Counted from the first letter of the stretch, positions 26,624 through 36,834 are shown. The stretch: DNA of 64,000 bases from Faecalibacterium longum CLA-AA-H243 (GCF_020687245.1 NZ_JAJEQG010000008.1:26697-90696), one strand, 5' to 3'. Translations and numbers: made by a program. Notes: a model not told the origin generated them from the letters alone.

Positions 26624-27433
26624 ATGCGCGCCGAACGGGAAAAACTCAACGCGAAGATCACGGCGGGAGCGCTCAAGCTGGCCGGCGGGCGGCTCGAGCT
26701 GCCTGCCGAGATGTGCCATATCGTTCTGTTTTCAGGCGGCAGCTGCACGGTCCAGTGCGGGGACATGTCGCTCCTGGTCAGCCCCGGCTGCGCACTGCTG
26801 CTGGGGCCAGGGGCGTGGGTGGTATCGCAGGCAGGCCACACCCAGCCGGAAATGCTGGGGTGCGAGTTCCCGCTGGCAGTGCTCCACGAGATGAAGAACG
26901 CCACCGGCGAAGATTTCCTCCGCCTTTTTGCACCGGGAAGTCAGATGGTCCTTTACGGCAGCGTCCAGTGGGCCAGCCGTCTGCGGACGCTGCTGGAGAT
27001 GATGCGGGGCGCCATGGGCGAGCCGGAGTATCCCGGCGGGCTGTATCTGGCACTGACGCTCCACTATGTGGAGCAGGAGCACCGGGCGCAGAGCGCCGCC
27101 GATGCCCGCCCCCGCAACGAGACGGTGGAGCAGATATGCGCCTACCTTGCGGCAAACTACCAGCAGAAGCTTTCCCTCACCGAGGTGGCAGCGCGATTCT
27201 ACATCTCGCCCTACTATCTGAGCCGGCTGTTCCGGCGGGTGACGGGGCAGTCCATCGTGGACTACATCAACGCCCGCCGCATCGAGGCGGCACAGAAGCT
27301 TCTGGAAACGACAGAGCTGAGCATCGGCAGCGTGGCCGAGCAGACCGGTTTCGCCTCTGCGGCCCACTTCCGCCGCGTTTTTCGGGAGACGATGGGCGTC
27401 GGGCCGCTGCAATATAGAAAAAGTAGGAAATAA
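26624..27433 (+). CDS. AraC-family regulator of the pectin genes
   Basis: This 269-residue regulator has an N-terminal cupin-like sensor (about 25-110) and a C-terminal double helix-turn-helix AraC domain (165-265: LSLTEVAARFYISPYYLSRL, then IGSVAEQTGFASAAHFRRVF). It is divergent from GH28-GH105 and probably senses a pectin-derived sugar. ATG 26624 follows GGGGGAAGGG. Confidence 0.9.
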   Translation: MRAEREKLNAKITAGALKLAGGRLELPAEMCHIVLFSGGSCTVQCGDMSLLVSPGCALLLGPGAWVVSQAGHTQPEMLGCEFPLAVLHEMKNATGEDFLRLFAPGSQMVLYGSVQWASRLRTLLEMMRGAMGEPEYPGGLYLALTLHYVEQEHRAQSAADARPRNETVEQICAYLAANYQQKLSLTEVAARFYISPYYLSRLFRRVTGQSIVDYINARRIEAAQKLLETTELSIGSVAEQTGFASAAHFRRVFRETMGVGPLQYRKSRK

Positions 27434-27569
27434 ACCTCTCCGTCACGCCTGACGGCGTGCCACCTCTCCTATCGAGGAGAGGCCTTGGCATTTCATAAAG
27501 CTTCACCTCTTCGCCAGAGGCTCCCCTCGGTAGGGGAGCTGTCGAGCGATAGCGAGACTGAGAGGTTGA
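27433..27569. repeat. Dispersed intergenic repeat bounded by AACCTCTC / GAGAGGTT
   Basis: About 137 bp beginning AACCTCTCCGTCACGCCTGA and ending GCGAGACTGAGAGGTT, so the ends are inverted repeats. Internal palindromes include CCTCTCCTATCGAGGAGAGG and CTCCCCTCGGTAGGGGAG. Partial copies occur at 32150-32177, 36833-36890 and 63942-63970. It looks like a small non-autonomous repeat family. Confidence 0.7.
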
Positions 27570-27578
27570 TACCTCCGC

Positions 27579-27625
27579 AAAAAATGCCCCCTGCGTCCTC
27601 TCTACGGGAAGAGGCACAGGGGGCA
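27579..27625 (-). terminator. Terminator of the second ABC importer operon
   Basis: A stem TGCCCCCTG...CAGGGGGCA with an inner CCTCT/AGAGG stem is followed on the minus strand by TTTTTT (27579-27584). Confidence 0.8.
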
Positions 27626-27666
27626 TTCATGTTTGTCGGGATTATCCGAGCGGCGGGGGCTTCAGC

Positions 27667-28524
27667 TTAGCCCTTGACAGCACCGGCGGAGATACCTTCG
27701 ACGAACTGATCCTGTGCGCAGAAGAACACGATGAGCTGCGGCAGGATAGAGATCAGGGACAGGGCCAGAATACGGTTCCAGGCAAAGCCCGTATCACCGT
27801 CCATGGACAGCTTGACGAACAGGGACATGGGGTACTTTGCAGGGGTCTGGACGTAAAGCAGGGGACCCATGAAGTCGTTGCAGCTCCACATGAACTGGAA
27901 CAGTGCGCAGGACACCAGAGCGGGCATCAGCATCGGGACGATGACCTTGTACAGGGTCTGGAAGGAGGAGCAGCCGTCGATGGCGGCAGCCTCGTCCAGG
28001 TCGCGGGGGACGTTGCGCATGAACTGCACCAGCTGGTAGACGAAATAGGTCTCAGTTGCGAATGCGCAGTGGACCCAGATGGCCAGATAGAACGGGCTGT
28101 TGACCCAGCCGAACTTGGTGTACAGCAGGAACTGAGGCACGTTCAGGACGACCTGAGGCAGGAACAGGGTGGCCAGCATGATGCTGAACAGGATCTTCCG
28201 GCCCGGGAAGTCGAAGCGGCCAAAGCCGTAAGCTGCAATGCAGGAGGAGACCACGGTGCAGATGACCTTGGGCAGAACGTAGCTGTAAGTGTTCAGCATG
28301 GCCTGCAGGATGTTGATGGAACCGCCGAAGTTGTTCAGCGCGTTCTTGTAGCCCTCCAGAGTGGGGTTCTTGATCCACAGGCCGATGCCTGCAAAGATCT
28401 CGCTGTTGTCCTTAAAGGTGGCGCTGATCATCCACAGCAGGGGATAGATCATGATGAGGCCCACCAGGATCAGGACGAAGTACTTGAAAAACGTCGCGAT
28501 GGCGTTAGAAGCTTTCATTCCCAT
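27667..28524 (-). CDS. ABC sugar importer permease (MalG type)
   Basis: This 285-residue membrane protein has six predicted helices and the EAA loop (PRDLDEAAAIDGCSSFQTLYKV). It is the third gene of an operon with a binding protein and a partner permease and ends in FVEGISAGAVKG, as in CUT1 permeases. Neighbouring GH28/GH105 genes suggest pectin oligosaccharides as cargo; the ligand is inferred. Confidence 0.92.
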   Translation of the reverse strand: MGMKASNAIATFFKYFVLILVGLIMIYPLLWMISATFKDNSEIFAGIGLWIKNPTLEGYKNALNNFGGSINILQAMLNTYSYVLPKVICTVVSSCIAAYGFGRFDFPGRKILFSIMLATLFLPQVVLNVPQFLLYTKFGWVNSPFYLAIWVHCAFATETYFVYQLVQFMRNVPRDLDEAAAIDGCSSFQTLYKVIVPMLMPALVSCALFQFMWSCNDFMGPLLYVQTPAKYPMSLFVKLSMDGDTGFAWNRILALSLISILPQLIVFFCAQDQFVEGISAGAVKG

Positions 28525-28535
28525 ACTGTCACACC

Positions 28536-29462
28536 TTACCTTTCATCCGAGTAGTAGACCCACTTCTTCTGGCTGGTGAAGGCGATGATCGTCAGGATGC
28601 AGACGATGACGAACATGATCCATGCCAGTGCGGAAGCCATGCCCATCTGGTTGGACTTGAATGCGTAGTTGTAGACCAGAATGGAGATGAGGGTGGTGGA
28701 ACCGCGGGGACCGCCGTTGGTGATGATGAACGGGCCATTGAACTCCTGGAAAGCCTGGCAGATCTGAGTGACCAGGTTGTAGAAGATGATGGGGGTGATC
28801 ATCGGGACGGTGATGGAGAAGAACTGTTTCCATTTGCCAGCGCCGTCGATGGTGGCAGCCTCGTACAGGTCGGCCGGCACGCCCTTCAGAGCGGCGAGGA
28901 ACAGCACCATGGCGGAGCCGAACTGCCAGATACGCAGGAAGCAGATGATCCACAGTGCGTAGCCGGGGTCGCTCAGCCAGGAAGGACCCTGGAAGTGGCC
29001 GAAGGTCAGCATACGGATGAGGGTGTTGACCAGACCGTCATCACGGAACACGGCCTTCCACAGCACGGCGATAGCAACAGAGCCGCCGAGGATGGAGGGA
29101 ATGTAGTAGACGGTGCGGAACACGTTCACGCAGGCAATCTTGAAGTTCAGGATGTAGGCGATGAACAGTGCGAAGACCAGCTTCAGAGGCACAGTGATGA
29201 AGCTGTACTTGAAGGTGGTGATGAGCGCCTTGGTGATCTTGGGAGTGGTAAAGGCGTCCACATAGTTCATGATGCCATACTGATGGATGCCGTTGAAGAA
29301 GTCCATATCCGTAAAGCTGTAGTACAGAGACTGGCCGAACGGAATGGCCTTAAAGACGACGAAGCCGATGATCCAGGGGATCAGGTAGAACAGGCCCTGC
29401 CATTTGTCAAAAAACTTCTGGGCCGGGGTACGCCCGAGAGAGGGCGCTTTGCTTTCTTTCAT
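28536..29462 (-). CDS. ABC sugar importer permease (MalF type)
   Basis: This 308-residue CUT1 permease has a first helix (FYLIPWIIGFVVFKAIPFG), six helices in all and the EAA loop (VPADLYEAATIDGAGKWKQF). It pairs with the permease 11 bp downstream. A terminator-like hairpin lies between it and the binding-protein gene upstream. Confidence 0.92.
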   Translation of the reverse strand: MKESKAPSLGRTPAQKFFDKWQGLFYLIPWIIGFVVFKAIPFGQSLYYSFTDMDFFNGIHQYGIMNYVDAFTTPKITKALITTFKYSFITVPLKLVFALFIAYILNFKIACVNVFRTVYYIPSILGGSVAIAVLWKAVFRDDGLVNTLIRMLTFGHFQGPSWLSDPGYALWIICFLRIWQFGSAMVLFLAALKGVPADLYEAATIDGAGKWKQFFSITVPMITPIIFYNLVTQICQAFQEFNGPFIITNGGPRGSTTLISILVYNYAFKSNQMGMASALAWIMFVIVCILTIIAFTSQKKWVYYSDER

Positions 29463-29552
29463 CCGGGAATCCTCCTTTTATAAGGATATGTCTCGTACGC
29501 CGCACAATAGTTTGGACACATTTTTGTCAAAAAAATGTCATCACCGTCTTGC

Positions 29553-29591
29553 AAAAAAGGGGCATCCGTCCGTAGGTGGAAGGGATGCCCC
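29553..29591 (-). terminator. Internal terminator between binding protein and permeases
   Basis: On the minus strand GGGGCATCC (complement of 29583-29591) pairs with GGATGCCCC (29559-29567), followed by TTTTTT. Partial read-through would give more binding protein than permease, a common arrangement in ABC importers. Confidence 0.75.
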
Positions 29592-29669
29592 TTGCAAGAC
29601 TCCTTTATGCGGGGCGGCCTGTGTCAACACCGCGCGTGTGCGGGCCGCAAAAAGTCCGTGAGGCGGAAA

Positions 29670-31046
29670 TTAGACGGAGTAGCCGACAGACTCCATGCCG
29701 TCCAGCAGGGTATCGACCAGGTCAGCGCCGGAAGCATTGTCGTAATCCAGAGTGTCGAACACTTCCTGATAGATGCCGGTGCCGGTAGCCTTCAGGTCGT
29801 TGGACTCGAACAGGGGGTCCAGCTGGTTGGAAACGAAGGCCATGACCTTGCCGTTTGCCTCAGCGACCAGCTCCTTGACGGCGCCGGCAGCCTGAGCAGC
29901 AGCCAGACCAGCCTTGGAGGCGGGGATGCCGCACTCAGAACCCATGATGGAAGCGCCCTTCTCCTCGTTCAGCAGGAAGTTGATGAGGGTAGCTGCCTCT
30001 GCGGGATGCTCGCAGGTCTTGGTGATGGCCAGACCCATGGAGACCTTGGAGAAGCCGCCGTTGTAATCGCCGAACTTGATCTCCTCGCCCACGGTGAAGC
30101 CAGCCTTGTTCTCCTCGTCCAGAGCGTCAGCGTACTTGGTAGCGGAGGAGTCCCACTCGAAGCAGCCGGCCAGCTTGCCGGTAATCCACTCGGTGGACTG
30201 GTGAGCGGCGTTGTCGCCGTTGGAGCCGTAGTAGGTGGGCAGGCTCATGATGACGTGACCATCCACCAGGCTCTTGATGAAGTCGATGCCCTCAGCGATC
30301 TGGTCAGCGTCGTAGTTCAGGGTAGAGGTGGTGGGGTCTGCCCAGTCCTTGCCGTACTTGGACTCGAGGTAGAAGACCATCAGGATCATACGGTCGTATG
30401 CGCCCAGGTGCAGGGGATAGTAGTCATCGCCCAGCTTCTCCTGGAAGGTCTTGCCGGCAGCCATCAGCTCGTCCAGAGTGGTGGGGAAGGAGATGCCGGC
30501 CTTGTCGAAGGTGGTCTTGTTCCAGTAGAAGATACGGCCGGTCATGGAGACAGGCACGCACTGCTGGGCGTTTGCCACGTTGCAGGCAGCCAGCTTGGCC
30601 TCGTCCCACTGGGTCAGGTCCAGATAGTCGGAGACGCTGTTCAGGTCGATGAAGGTCTGGCCGCTCTTGGAGTAGTTGTACAGCCAGTTCCAGTTGATCT
30701 GGCAGACATCCTCAGCGACGCCGCCTGCGAACTTGGTGGACATGGTGTCCTCCCAGCCGGACCATGCAGCGAAGGTGGGGTTGACGGTGATGGTGCTGTG
30801 CTCAGCAGAGAAAGCCTTGATGGCCTCCTGGTAAGCATTGTGACGGGACTCGCCGCCCCACCAGCTCATGGTCAGGGTGACGGGGTCAGAAGACAGACCG
30901 GCCACAGAAGCTGCTGCGGAAGAAGCAGCGGTGGAAGTGGCGGTAGAACCAGTGTTGCTGGAGCCGCCGCAGGCGGCCAGCAGGCCGGCAGCACCCACAG
31001 CGCCAGAGACCTTCAGAAAGTCACGACGAGAAATTGCCTTGCTCAT
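29670..31046 (-). CDS. ABC sugar importer, substrate-binding lipoprotein (pectin locus)
   Basis: This 458-residue family-1 binding protein has a twin-arginine-like start (SRRDFLKVSGAVGAAGLL), a lipobox LLAAC and a Ser/Ala/Thr-rich linker (residues about 25-55). It is the first gene of the importer operon. Start 31046 follows GGAGGAG. Context suggests galacturonide or rhamnogalacturonan oligosaccharides as ligand. No ATPase gene is nearby. Confidence 0.92.
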   Translation of the reverse strand: MSKAISRRDFLKVSGAVGAAGLLAACGGSSNTGSTATSTAASSAAASVAGLSSDPVTLTMSWWGGESRHNAYQEAIKAFSAEHSTITVNPTFAAWSGWEDTMSTKFAGGVAEDVCQINWNWLYNYSKSGQTFIDLNSVSDYLDLTQWDEAKLAACNVANAQQCVPVSMTGRIFYWNKTTFDKAGISFPTTLDELMAAGKTFQEKLGDDYYPLHLGAYDRMILMVFYLESKYGKDWADPTTSTLNYDADQIAEGIDFIKSLVDGHVIMSLPTYYGSNGDNAAHQSTEWITGKLAGCFEWDSSATKYADALDEENKAGFTVGEEIKFGDYNGGFSKVSMGLAITKTCEHPAEAATLINFLLNEEKGASIMGSECGIPASKAGLAAAQAAGAVKELVAEANGKVMAFVSNQLDPLFESNDLKATGTGIYQEVFDTLDYDNASGADLVDTLLDGMESVGYSV

Positions 31047-31106
31047 TTTCGTTCTCCTCCTATGTAGAAAACATCTTCTTGCATGGATGCCTCTGCAAAG
31101 CATCCG

Positions 31107-31461
31107 TTGTATACAAATATGATACCAAAGGCAAGAAAAAAAAGAAAGATGCAAATTGTAGTGATAACGGCAGAAAACGTACAAATATTGCGCTTATTTT
31201 TTGCCCGGTTTTGACGTCATTGCCATAATGAATAAACTTGGACCGAAAAACTGTGCAACTTGTATACTTCAACGATTTGCATAGAAAACTGGGATGCAAC
31301 AGGAGAAGATTGGCCTGAATTGCAAGAATTTTGTAGCCGAGGCAGAATTTGTTGAAAGAGCGTTGTATACATCAAAAGCGACGATAACAGAAAGTTCCGA
31401 CCCTGAGCTGATATATCAATAGTGCAAAAAACGCGCGAATTGGGGCGCGACTGATATATCA
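31107..31461. promoter_or_regulatory. Repeated TTGTATAC and TGATATATCA motifs upstream of the importer
   Basis: The gap 31047-31483 contains TTGTATAC three times (31107 as the full palindrome TTGTATACAA, 31260 and 31363) and the palindrome TGATATATCA twice (31409-31418 and 31452-31461). They look like operator sites for one or two regulators. No gene is convincing here. Confidence 0.5.
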
Positions 31462-31483
31462 CGGATGCAGAAAAGATACAAAA

Positions 31484-31508
31484 ATGCCGTCCGGCGTGCG
31501 GACGGCAT
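31484..31508 (-). terminator. Terminator after tdk
   Basis: ATGCCGTCCG pairs perfectly with CGGACGGCAT around a 5-base loop, followed on the minus strand by a short T-rich tail. It lies 18 bp after the thymidine kinase stop. Confidence 0.75.
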
Positions 31509-31525
31509 AAAATCAGGAAAAAGAG

Positions 31526-32128
31526 TCACCGGCGGGCGGCGTAGAAGGCGCTGCGCTCCCGGAAATAGCACTGGGGACACATGCTGACGTACTGGACGTC
31601 GTTCTCAAGGTCGATGGCTACCTGTTCGCCCTCAAAGACGAAGCGGCCGTTGACCTTGCGGCAGTTGCAGGTGGCCTTGCGGCCGCAGGTGCAGATGGTC
31701 TTCATCTCCTCGATGGTGTGGGCCAGCTCCAGAAGCCGGGTGGAGCCGGGGAAGCCCTTGAGGGAGAAGTCGGAGCGCAGGCCGTAGCAGATGACGGGGA
31801 TGTTCAGCTCTACCGTCACCATGAACAGCTGCTCGGCCTGCTCGGCAGTGAGGAACTGGCTCTCGTCACAGAGCACACAGGCCAGAGGCCGACCCTCGCT
31901 GCTGGCGGCCCGGACGGCCTCCACCAGGTCCATGTCCGGCGGCACCAGCAGGTCGGCAGGGCGGCGGACGCCCAGACGGCTCACGAGGTCGCCGCTGCCC
32001 TTGGTGTCCACCTTCGGCTTGAGGATGAGCACCCGCATCCCCTGCTCCTCGTAGTTGTGGGCCACCTGCATCAGCGCGGTGCTCTTGCCGCTGTTCATTG
32101 CGCCGTAACGGAAATAAAGCTTTGCCAT
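31526..32128 (-). CDS. tdk: Thymidine kinase
   Basis: This 200-residue type II thymidine kinase phosphorylates thymidine in the salvage pathway. It has the P-loop GAMNSGKSTALM (9-20), the DESQFL segment with the catalytic Glu, and the lasso-domain zinc cysteines (CTCGRKATCNCRK, then CPQCYF). Confidence 0.96.
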   Translation of the reverse strand: MAKLYFRYGAMNSGKSTALMQVAHNYEEQGMRVLILKPKVDTKGSGDLVSRLGVRRPADLLVPPDMDLVEAVRAASSEGRPLACVLCDESQFLTAEQAEQLFMVTVELNIPVICYGLRSDFSLKGFPGSTRLLELAHTIEEMKTICTCGRKATCNCRKVNGRFVFEGEQVAIDLENDVQYVSMCPQCYFRERSAFYAARR

Positions 32129-32149
32129 GTCGAAAAAGTCTCCTCATGA

Positions 32150-32177
32150 AAGGACTCTCTCAGCCAAAGCCTGACGG
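32150..32177. repeat. Partial copy of the dispersed repeat
   Basis: GGACTCTCTCAGCCAAAGCCTGACGGAG resembles the opening of the repeat at 27433 and 36833 (CTCTC, AGCC, TGACGG). Confidence 0.45.
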
Positions 32178-32206
32178 AGAGGGCCTGTATTATTGATAGT
32201 ATGTGC

Positions 32207-32848
32207 TCAGTCCTGATTGCGCAGCCGATAGCCCAGGCTCATCAGGCTGTCGCCGAGGTGGACGTTCTCCACCACCACGTCGGGGTAGGAGACAGACAGA
32301 TCGTAGTGGGAGAAGTTCCAGAAGCCCTGAATGCCCAGAGCCACCAGACGGCCGCTGATCTCCTCTGCGCCGCTGCGGGGCAGACAGAGCACAGCCACCT
32401 CGGGGTGGTGCTCGGCGCAGAAAGCTTCCAGCTCATCAATGTGTAAAATCTGGATGCCGTTGATCTCTTTGCCTACCTCGTCGGGGGCATTGTCGAAGGC
32501 GGCGATGAGCTTGTAGCCGTTGGTGTCGGTGGTGATGAAGCGGCTCACAGCCTTGCCCAGACGGCCGCAGCCAATAAGGATGGTGGGCAGGAGGTCGCCG
32601 TTGCCAAAGAGCAGATGCTCAAGGATGCTCAGCAGGTTCTCCACCGAGTAGCCGATGCCCTGACGGCCATTCACGTCGCCGATGCAGTTGAAGTCCTGCC
32701 GCACCTGAGAGGCAGTGGTACCCATCTGGGCGGCCAGCTCACGGGACGAGATGCTGGTGATGCCGTCGTTCTTCAGGGTGCGCAGGTAGCGATAGTATTT
32801 GGGCAGGCGCTTGATGACGGGCAGAGAAGCTTTGCCGGGAGTGTTCAT
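32207..32848 (-). CDS. rex: Redox-sensing transcriptional repressor Rex
   Basis: Rex represses fermentation and anaerobic energy genes and leaves DNA when NADH/NAD+ rises. The 213-residue protein has an N-terminal winged helix (KRLPKYYRYLRTL, then ISSRELAAQMGTTASQVRQDF) and a Rossmann NAD-binding domain (GCGRLGKAV near 95-103). Start 32848 follows GGAGACC; the longer frame to 33118 overlaps the divergent tepA region and is rejected. Confidence 0.96.
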   Translation of the reverse strand: MNTPGKASLPVIKRLPKYYRYLRTLKNDGITSISSRELAAQMGTTASQVRQDFNCIGDVNGRQGIGYSVENLLSILEHLLFGNGDLLPTILIGCGRLGKAVSRFITTDTNGYKLIAAFDNAPDEVGKEINGIQILHIDELEAFCAEHHPEVAVLCLPRSGAEEISGRLVALGIQGFWNFSHYDLSVSYPDVVVENVHLGDSLMSLGYRLRNQD

Positions 32849-33111
32849 AGGGGGGTCTCCTTTCTTTTTATCCGCAGCATTGCCGGGGAGAAGTGCGCAG
32901 CGGCAGAGTGCTCCGGCAAAAGATTTGTACTTTCTTGTACAATAATGATACATATTTGACAATCTTATCTCTAGTATAAAGTATACAGCGCGAAGACAGA
33001 ATGTCAAACCATTTGGCACATTTTTTTGAGAAAGAAAAGAAATCTTTGCCGAAGTATAACCGGCAGGAATGCCGGACAAGCTGAAATGAAGCAAAAAGGA
33101 GGATACGCAGA

Positions 33112-33798
33112 ATGTCACAAGAAGAGAAGAACATCCCCGTGGAGCAGCAGCGGCTGGAAAAAGAGCAGATCGAGGATATGGGCAGCGTTTACCGTACCCG
33201 GGGAGCTCACGCCATCCACTGCCTGACGGTCATCGGGCAGGTGGAGGGCCATGTGGAAGCGCCTCAGGGCCAGAAGACCACCAAGTATGAGCACGTCATC
33301 CCCCAGCTGGTGGCCGTGCAGGAGGACCCCGCCATCGAGGGCCTGCTGGTCCTGCTCAATACGGTGGGCGGGGATGTGGAGGCGGGGCTTGCGCTGGCGG
33401 AGCTCATCGCCAGCATCTCCAAGCCCAGTGCGGCGGTGGTGCTGGGCGGGGGCCACTCCATCGGCATCCCGCTGGCCGTCAGCGCCCAGCGGAGCTTCAT
33501 CGTGCCTACTGCCACCATGACGGTCCACCCCGTCCGCCATTCCGGCATGATACTGGGCGTGCCCCAGACCATGCGCTGGTTCGAGCAGATGCAGGAGCGC
33601 ATCACCGGCTTCGTGGCGTCCCACAGCGGCATCTCGGAGAAGCGGTACACCGAGCTGATGATGCGCACGGGCGAGCTGGTCATGGACGTGGGTACCGTGC
33701 TGGATGGCCGAAAAGCCGTGCGGGAAAAGCTTATCGACGAGCTGGGCGGGCTGTCGGACGCGCTGGCATGGCTCTACCGAGAAATCGAGGGGAAATAA
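33112..33798 (+). CDS. tepA: ClpP-like serine protease TepA
   Basis: This 228-residue protein has a ClpP/SppA-type fold. The probable nucleophile Ser is in GGHSIGIPLAVSA and the His in TVHPVRHSG. The TepA/YmfB group is involved in protein translocation or spore-related proteolysis in Bacillus. It commonly precedes ftsK/spoIIIE, as here (132 bp apart). The start follows AAGGAGGA. Confidence 0.88.
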   Translation: MSQEEKNIPVEQQRLEKEQIEDMGSVYRTRGAHAIHCLTVIGQVEGHVEAPQGQKTTKYEHVIPQLVAVQEDPAIEGLLVLLNTVGGDVEAGLALAELIASISKPSAAVVLGGGHSIGIPLAVSAQRSFIVPTATMTVHPVRHSGMILGVPQTMRWFEQMQERITGFVASHSGISEKRYTELMMRTGELVMDVGTVLDGRKAVREKLIDELGGLSDALAWLYREIEGK

Positions 33799-33799
33799 A

Positions 33800-33828
33800 T
33801 TGCCATTTGACTTTTCCCGTGGTACAAT
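33800..33828 (+). promoter_or_regulatory. Promoter upstream of ftsK
   Basis: TTGCCA (33800-33805), 17 bp, TACAAT (33823-33828), about 100 bp before the ftsK start. Confidence 0.6.
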
Positions 33829-33930
33829 GAAAGAATCGAGTAGTATCGAAATTCTTCCATCGTCACCGACAGAGCCGCCCTGAGCGCGCCCTGCTTCATG
33901 ATATAAAATAAGGAACGGGTTTTAGGAAAC

Positions 33931-36834
33931 ATGGCAAAGAGAAAACGCAAGACCTCCGGGCGCAGCACAGCCTCGCGCCGCAAGAACCGGACACAGGACC
34001 GGATGCCCGCGGGGCTCATCACCCTGTTTGCGGGGCTGGTGCTCATGGCGCTGGCTTTCGTGCCGGGCAGCTCGGCTTGGCGCACGATGCACGATGTCCT
34101 GTTCGGCGTGTTCGGCTGCGGAAGTTTCGTGCTGGGCGCAGCGCTGTGCTATCTGGCCATCCTCTACACCCGGGGCGAAGACCTTCTGCCCCATATCGCA
34201 AAGCTGGTGCTGGGGCTCATCTTCGCCAGCGGCACGGTTATCGTCTTTTCTGACATCCCCACCGACCAGACCGCCGCGCAGATGACTGCCGCCTGTTATC
34301 ATAATGGTATGAGCGCATGGCTCTCGGGCGGTGCGCTGGGCGCTGTGCTGGGCGGGACGCTCCTGCTGCTCTGCGGCAGACCCGCCGCCAATCTGGTCAT
34401 GGCGGCGCTGGCGGCCTGCGCCAGTCTGTACATTTTTGACGTTACGCCCGCCGAGTGCTGGCAGTGGCTCTGCAACGTGGGCGGCAGCGTCCACGAAAAG
34501 GGCCTTGCCGTCCACGAGCAGAATGCCGCCCGCCGGGCTGAGCGTCTGGCAGAACGCGCCGCTGAGGAGGCCGCGGCAGAGGAATATGAAGACTATGACG
34601 ACGACCTGCCGGAAGACGAAGTGGGCGAAGGCGAGGACTACTACGGCGGCGAAGAGCCTGCCGCGCCCGCCTTCCATATCCAGCCTCCCGGCTGGCTGGC
34701 TGGCGTCTTCCACTGGGGCCATCAGGTGATGCAGGGCGGCGAACAGGCGGAGCCTGCCCCTGCGCCCGCACCGGAAGCGCAGACCCCGCCTCAGCCCGAG
34801 CCTGCCCCCGTACAGGTGGAAAAGTCCCGGCCTCGTGCGCCCTTTGATATTGACTTAGGCCCTGACCATACCACCGTCACCGAGGGCGGCAGTGAGCCTA
34901 TCGAGCCCATCATCCTCGGCCCCGGCGGCACCTTCGGCATGGACCCGCTCCGCCGTGCGCCCATCCGCGCCACCGTGACTCCCATCGTCCCGGACGCTGT
35001 GGATACTGCCGCTGAGGACTTCTTCACGGCCCAGCCCGAGCCGACGGTGACACCTACCGTCACGCCCGCTGCCCCGGCAGAAGAGCCGGAACAGCAGCCC
35101 GCACCTGAGCCGCCGCTCTCTTTCGGCATCCCGCTCTATGATTTGACCCCGACTCCGGAACCGGCCCCGCAGCCGGTCAGCGCCGAGAATGCGGTGGCGT
35201 TCCGCTCTGAGCCGGATGAGGACGGCTGGATCAGCATCACCAGCGACCCGGTGGAGGAAAAAGACCTCAACACGCTGGTGGCAGCCGCCATGGAAAAGCC
35301 TGCTGTCTCCGAGGAGCAGGCCGCGAACGCCCCCGCCGAAGAGGCGGAGACGGAGGAGAGCTTCCAGTATCAGTACCCGTCCATCGAGCTGTTCGAGCGC
35401 GCCCCGGAGGAAAGCGACTCCGGCGCGGAAGACGAGCTGAAAGCCAACGCCCAGAAGCTGGTGGACACGCTGGAAAGTTTCGGCGTCCGCACCCGTGTGC
35501 TGGATATTTCCCGCGGCCCGTCGGTCACCCGGTATGAAGTCCAGCCCATGGCGGGTGTCAAGATAAGCCGCATCACTTCGCTGGCGGACGACATCGCCCT
35601 GAACCTGGCGGTGGCCGATGTCCGCATGGAGGCACCCATCCCCGGCAAGCCTGCCGTGGGCATCGAGGTGCCGAACCATAAGAAAACGCCGGTCTACATC
35701 CGCAGCGTCTTTGAGAGCCAGAGCTTTTTGCGGATGACCTCGCCGATGGGCATTGCGCTGGGCAAGGACATCGCCGGTGTGGCCCAGGTGGCCGACCTGT
35801 GCAAGATGCCCCATCTGCTCATCGCGGGCAGCACCGGCAGCGGTAAATCGGTCTGTGTCAACAGCATCATCATGAGCCTGTTGTTCCGCTCCAGCCCCGA
35901 GGACGTCAAGCTCCTGCTCATCGACCCCAAGGTCGTCGAGCTGGCTGAGTACAACGGCATCCCCCACCTGCTGATGCCCGTCGTCACCGAGCCCCGCAAG
36001 GCGGCCGGCGCACTGGGCGGCGCAGTGCAGGAGATGGAGCGCCGCTACCACCTCTTCGCGGAGAACAACGTCCGCGACATCAAGTCCTTCAATAAGCTGG
36101 CTGCAACGGACCCGAACCTCGAGAAGATGCCCTATATCGCCATCATCATCGACGAGCTGGCCGATTTGATGATGGTCGTCGGCAAGGATGTCGAAGACTC
36201 CATCTGCCGCATCGCCCAGAAGGCCCGCGCCGCCGGTATGCACCTCATCGTGGCGACCCAGCGCCCCAGCGTGGACGTCATCACCGGCCTCATCAAGGCC
36301 AATATCCCCAGCCGCATCGCCTTCGCCGTGTCCAGTCAGGTGGACAGCCGCACCATCCTCGACGGTGCCGGTGCCGAAAAGCTGCTGGGCATGGGCGATA
36401 TGCTCTTCATGCCCGTGGGCGCACCCAAGCCCACCCGTATCCAGGGTACCTTTGTGCGGGATGAGGAGATCAGCCGTGTGCTGGACTTCATCAAGAAGAG
36501 CGCCACCGTCCAGTACGACGAAGCCATGATAGAGGCTATGGAAAAACACGCCATCCAGGACGGCAAGAAGGGCAGCAGCTCTGCCGACTCCGACGAGGAG
36601 GGCGGCAGTGACCCGATGCTCAAGCAGGCCGTGGAGGTGGTCATCGACGCCGGCCAGGCGTCTACCAGCCTGCTGCAGCGCCGCTGCAAGCTGGGTTATG
36701 CCCGCGCCGCCCGCATCATGGACGAGATGGAAGAAAAGGGCATTATCGGCCCCTACGAGGGCGCAAAGCCCCGCGCTGTCCTCATCAGCCGCCAGCAGTG
36801 GCTGGAAATGCAGATGAATCAGCCGGATGAATAA
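33931..36834 (+). CDS. ftsK: DNA translocase FtsK/SpoIIIE
   Basis: This 967-residue translocase has four predicted N-terminal membrane helices (residues about 25-170), a long acidic and Pro/Ala-rich linker (200-500) and a motor domain. The motor carries Walker [13 protein letters not shown], Walker [12 protein letters not shown] and a C-terminal gamma winged helix ([19 protein letters not shown]). It pumps chromosome ends through the division septum. Linker repeats rich in Pro and Glu are usual for the family. Confidence 0.96.
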   Translation: MAKRKRKTSGRSTASRRKNRTQDRMPAGLITLFAGLVLMALAFVPGSSAWRTMHDVLFGVFGCGSFVLGAALCYLAILYTRGEDLLPHIAKLVLGLIFASGTVIVFSDIPTDQTAAQMTAACYHNGMSAWLSGGALGAVLGGTLLLLCGRPAANLVMAALAACASLYIFDVTPAECWQWLCNVGGSVHEKGLAVHEQNAARRAERLAERAAEEAAAEEYEDYDDDLPEDEVGEGEDYYGGEEPAAPAFHIQPPGWLAGVFHWGHQVMQGGEQAEPAPAPAPEAQTPPQPEPAPVQVEKSRPRAPFDIDLGPDHTTVTEGGSEPIEPIILGPGGTFGMDPLRRAPIRATVTPIVPDAVDTAAEDFFTAQPEPTVTPTVTPAAPAEEPEQQPAPEPPLSFGIPLYDLTPTPEPAPQPVSAENAVAFRSEPDEDGWISITSDPVEEKDLNTLVAAAMEKPAVSEEQAANAPAEEAETEESFQYQYPSIELFERAPEESDSGAEDELKANAQKLVDTLESFGVRTRVLDISRGPSVTRYEVQPMAGVKISRITSLADDIALNLAVADVRMEAPIPGKPAVGIEVPNHKKTPVYIRSVFESQSFLRMTSPMGIALGKDIAGVAQVADLCKMPHLLIAGSTGSGKSVCVNSIIMSLLFRSSPEDVKLLLIDPKVVELAEYNGIPHLLMPVVTEPRKAAGALGGAVQEMERRYHLFAENNVRDIKSFNKLAATDPNLEKMPYIAIIIDELADLMMVVGKDVEDSICRIAQKARAAGMHLIVATQRPSVDVITGLIKANIPSRIAFAVSSQVDSRTILDGAGAEKLLGMGDMLFMPVGAPKPTRIQGTFVRDEEISRVLDFIKKSATVQYDEAMIEAMEKHAIQDGKKGSSSADSDEEGGSDPMLKQAVEVVIDAGQASTSLLQRRCKLGYARAARIMDEMEEKGIIGPYEGAKPRAVLISRQQWLEMQMNQPDE

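Noticed and set aside
24937..26904. Extended start for GH28 up to 26904
   Set aside because: The extra N-terminal part runs through the divergent AraC gene and lacks a ribosome site; ATG 26493 has AGGAGG.
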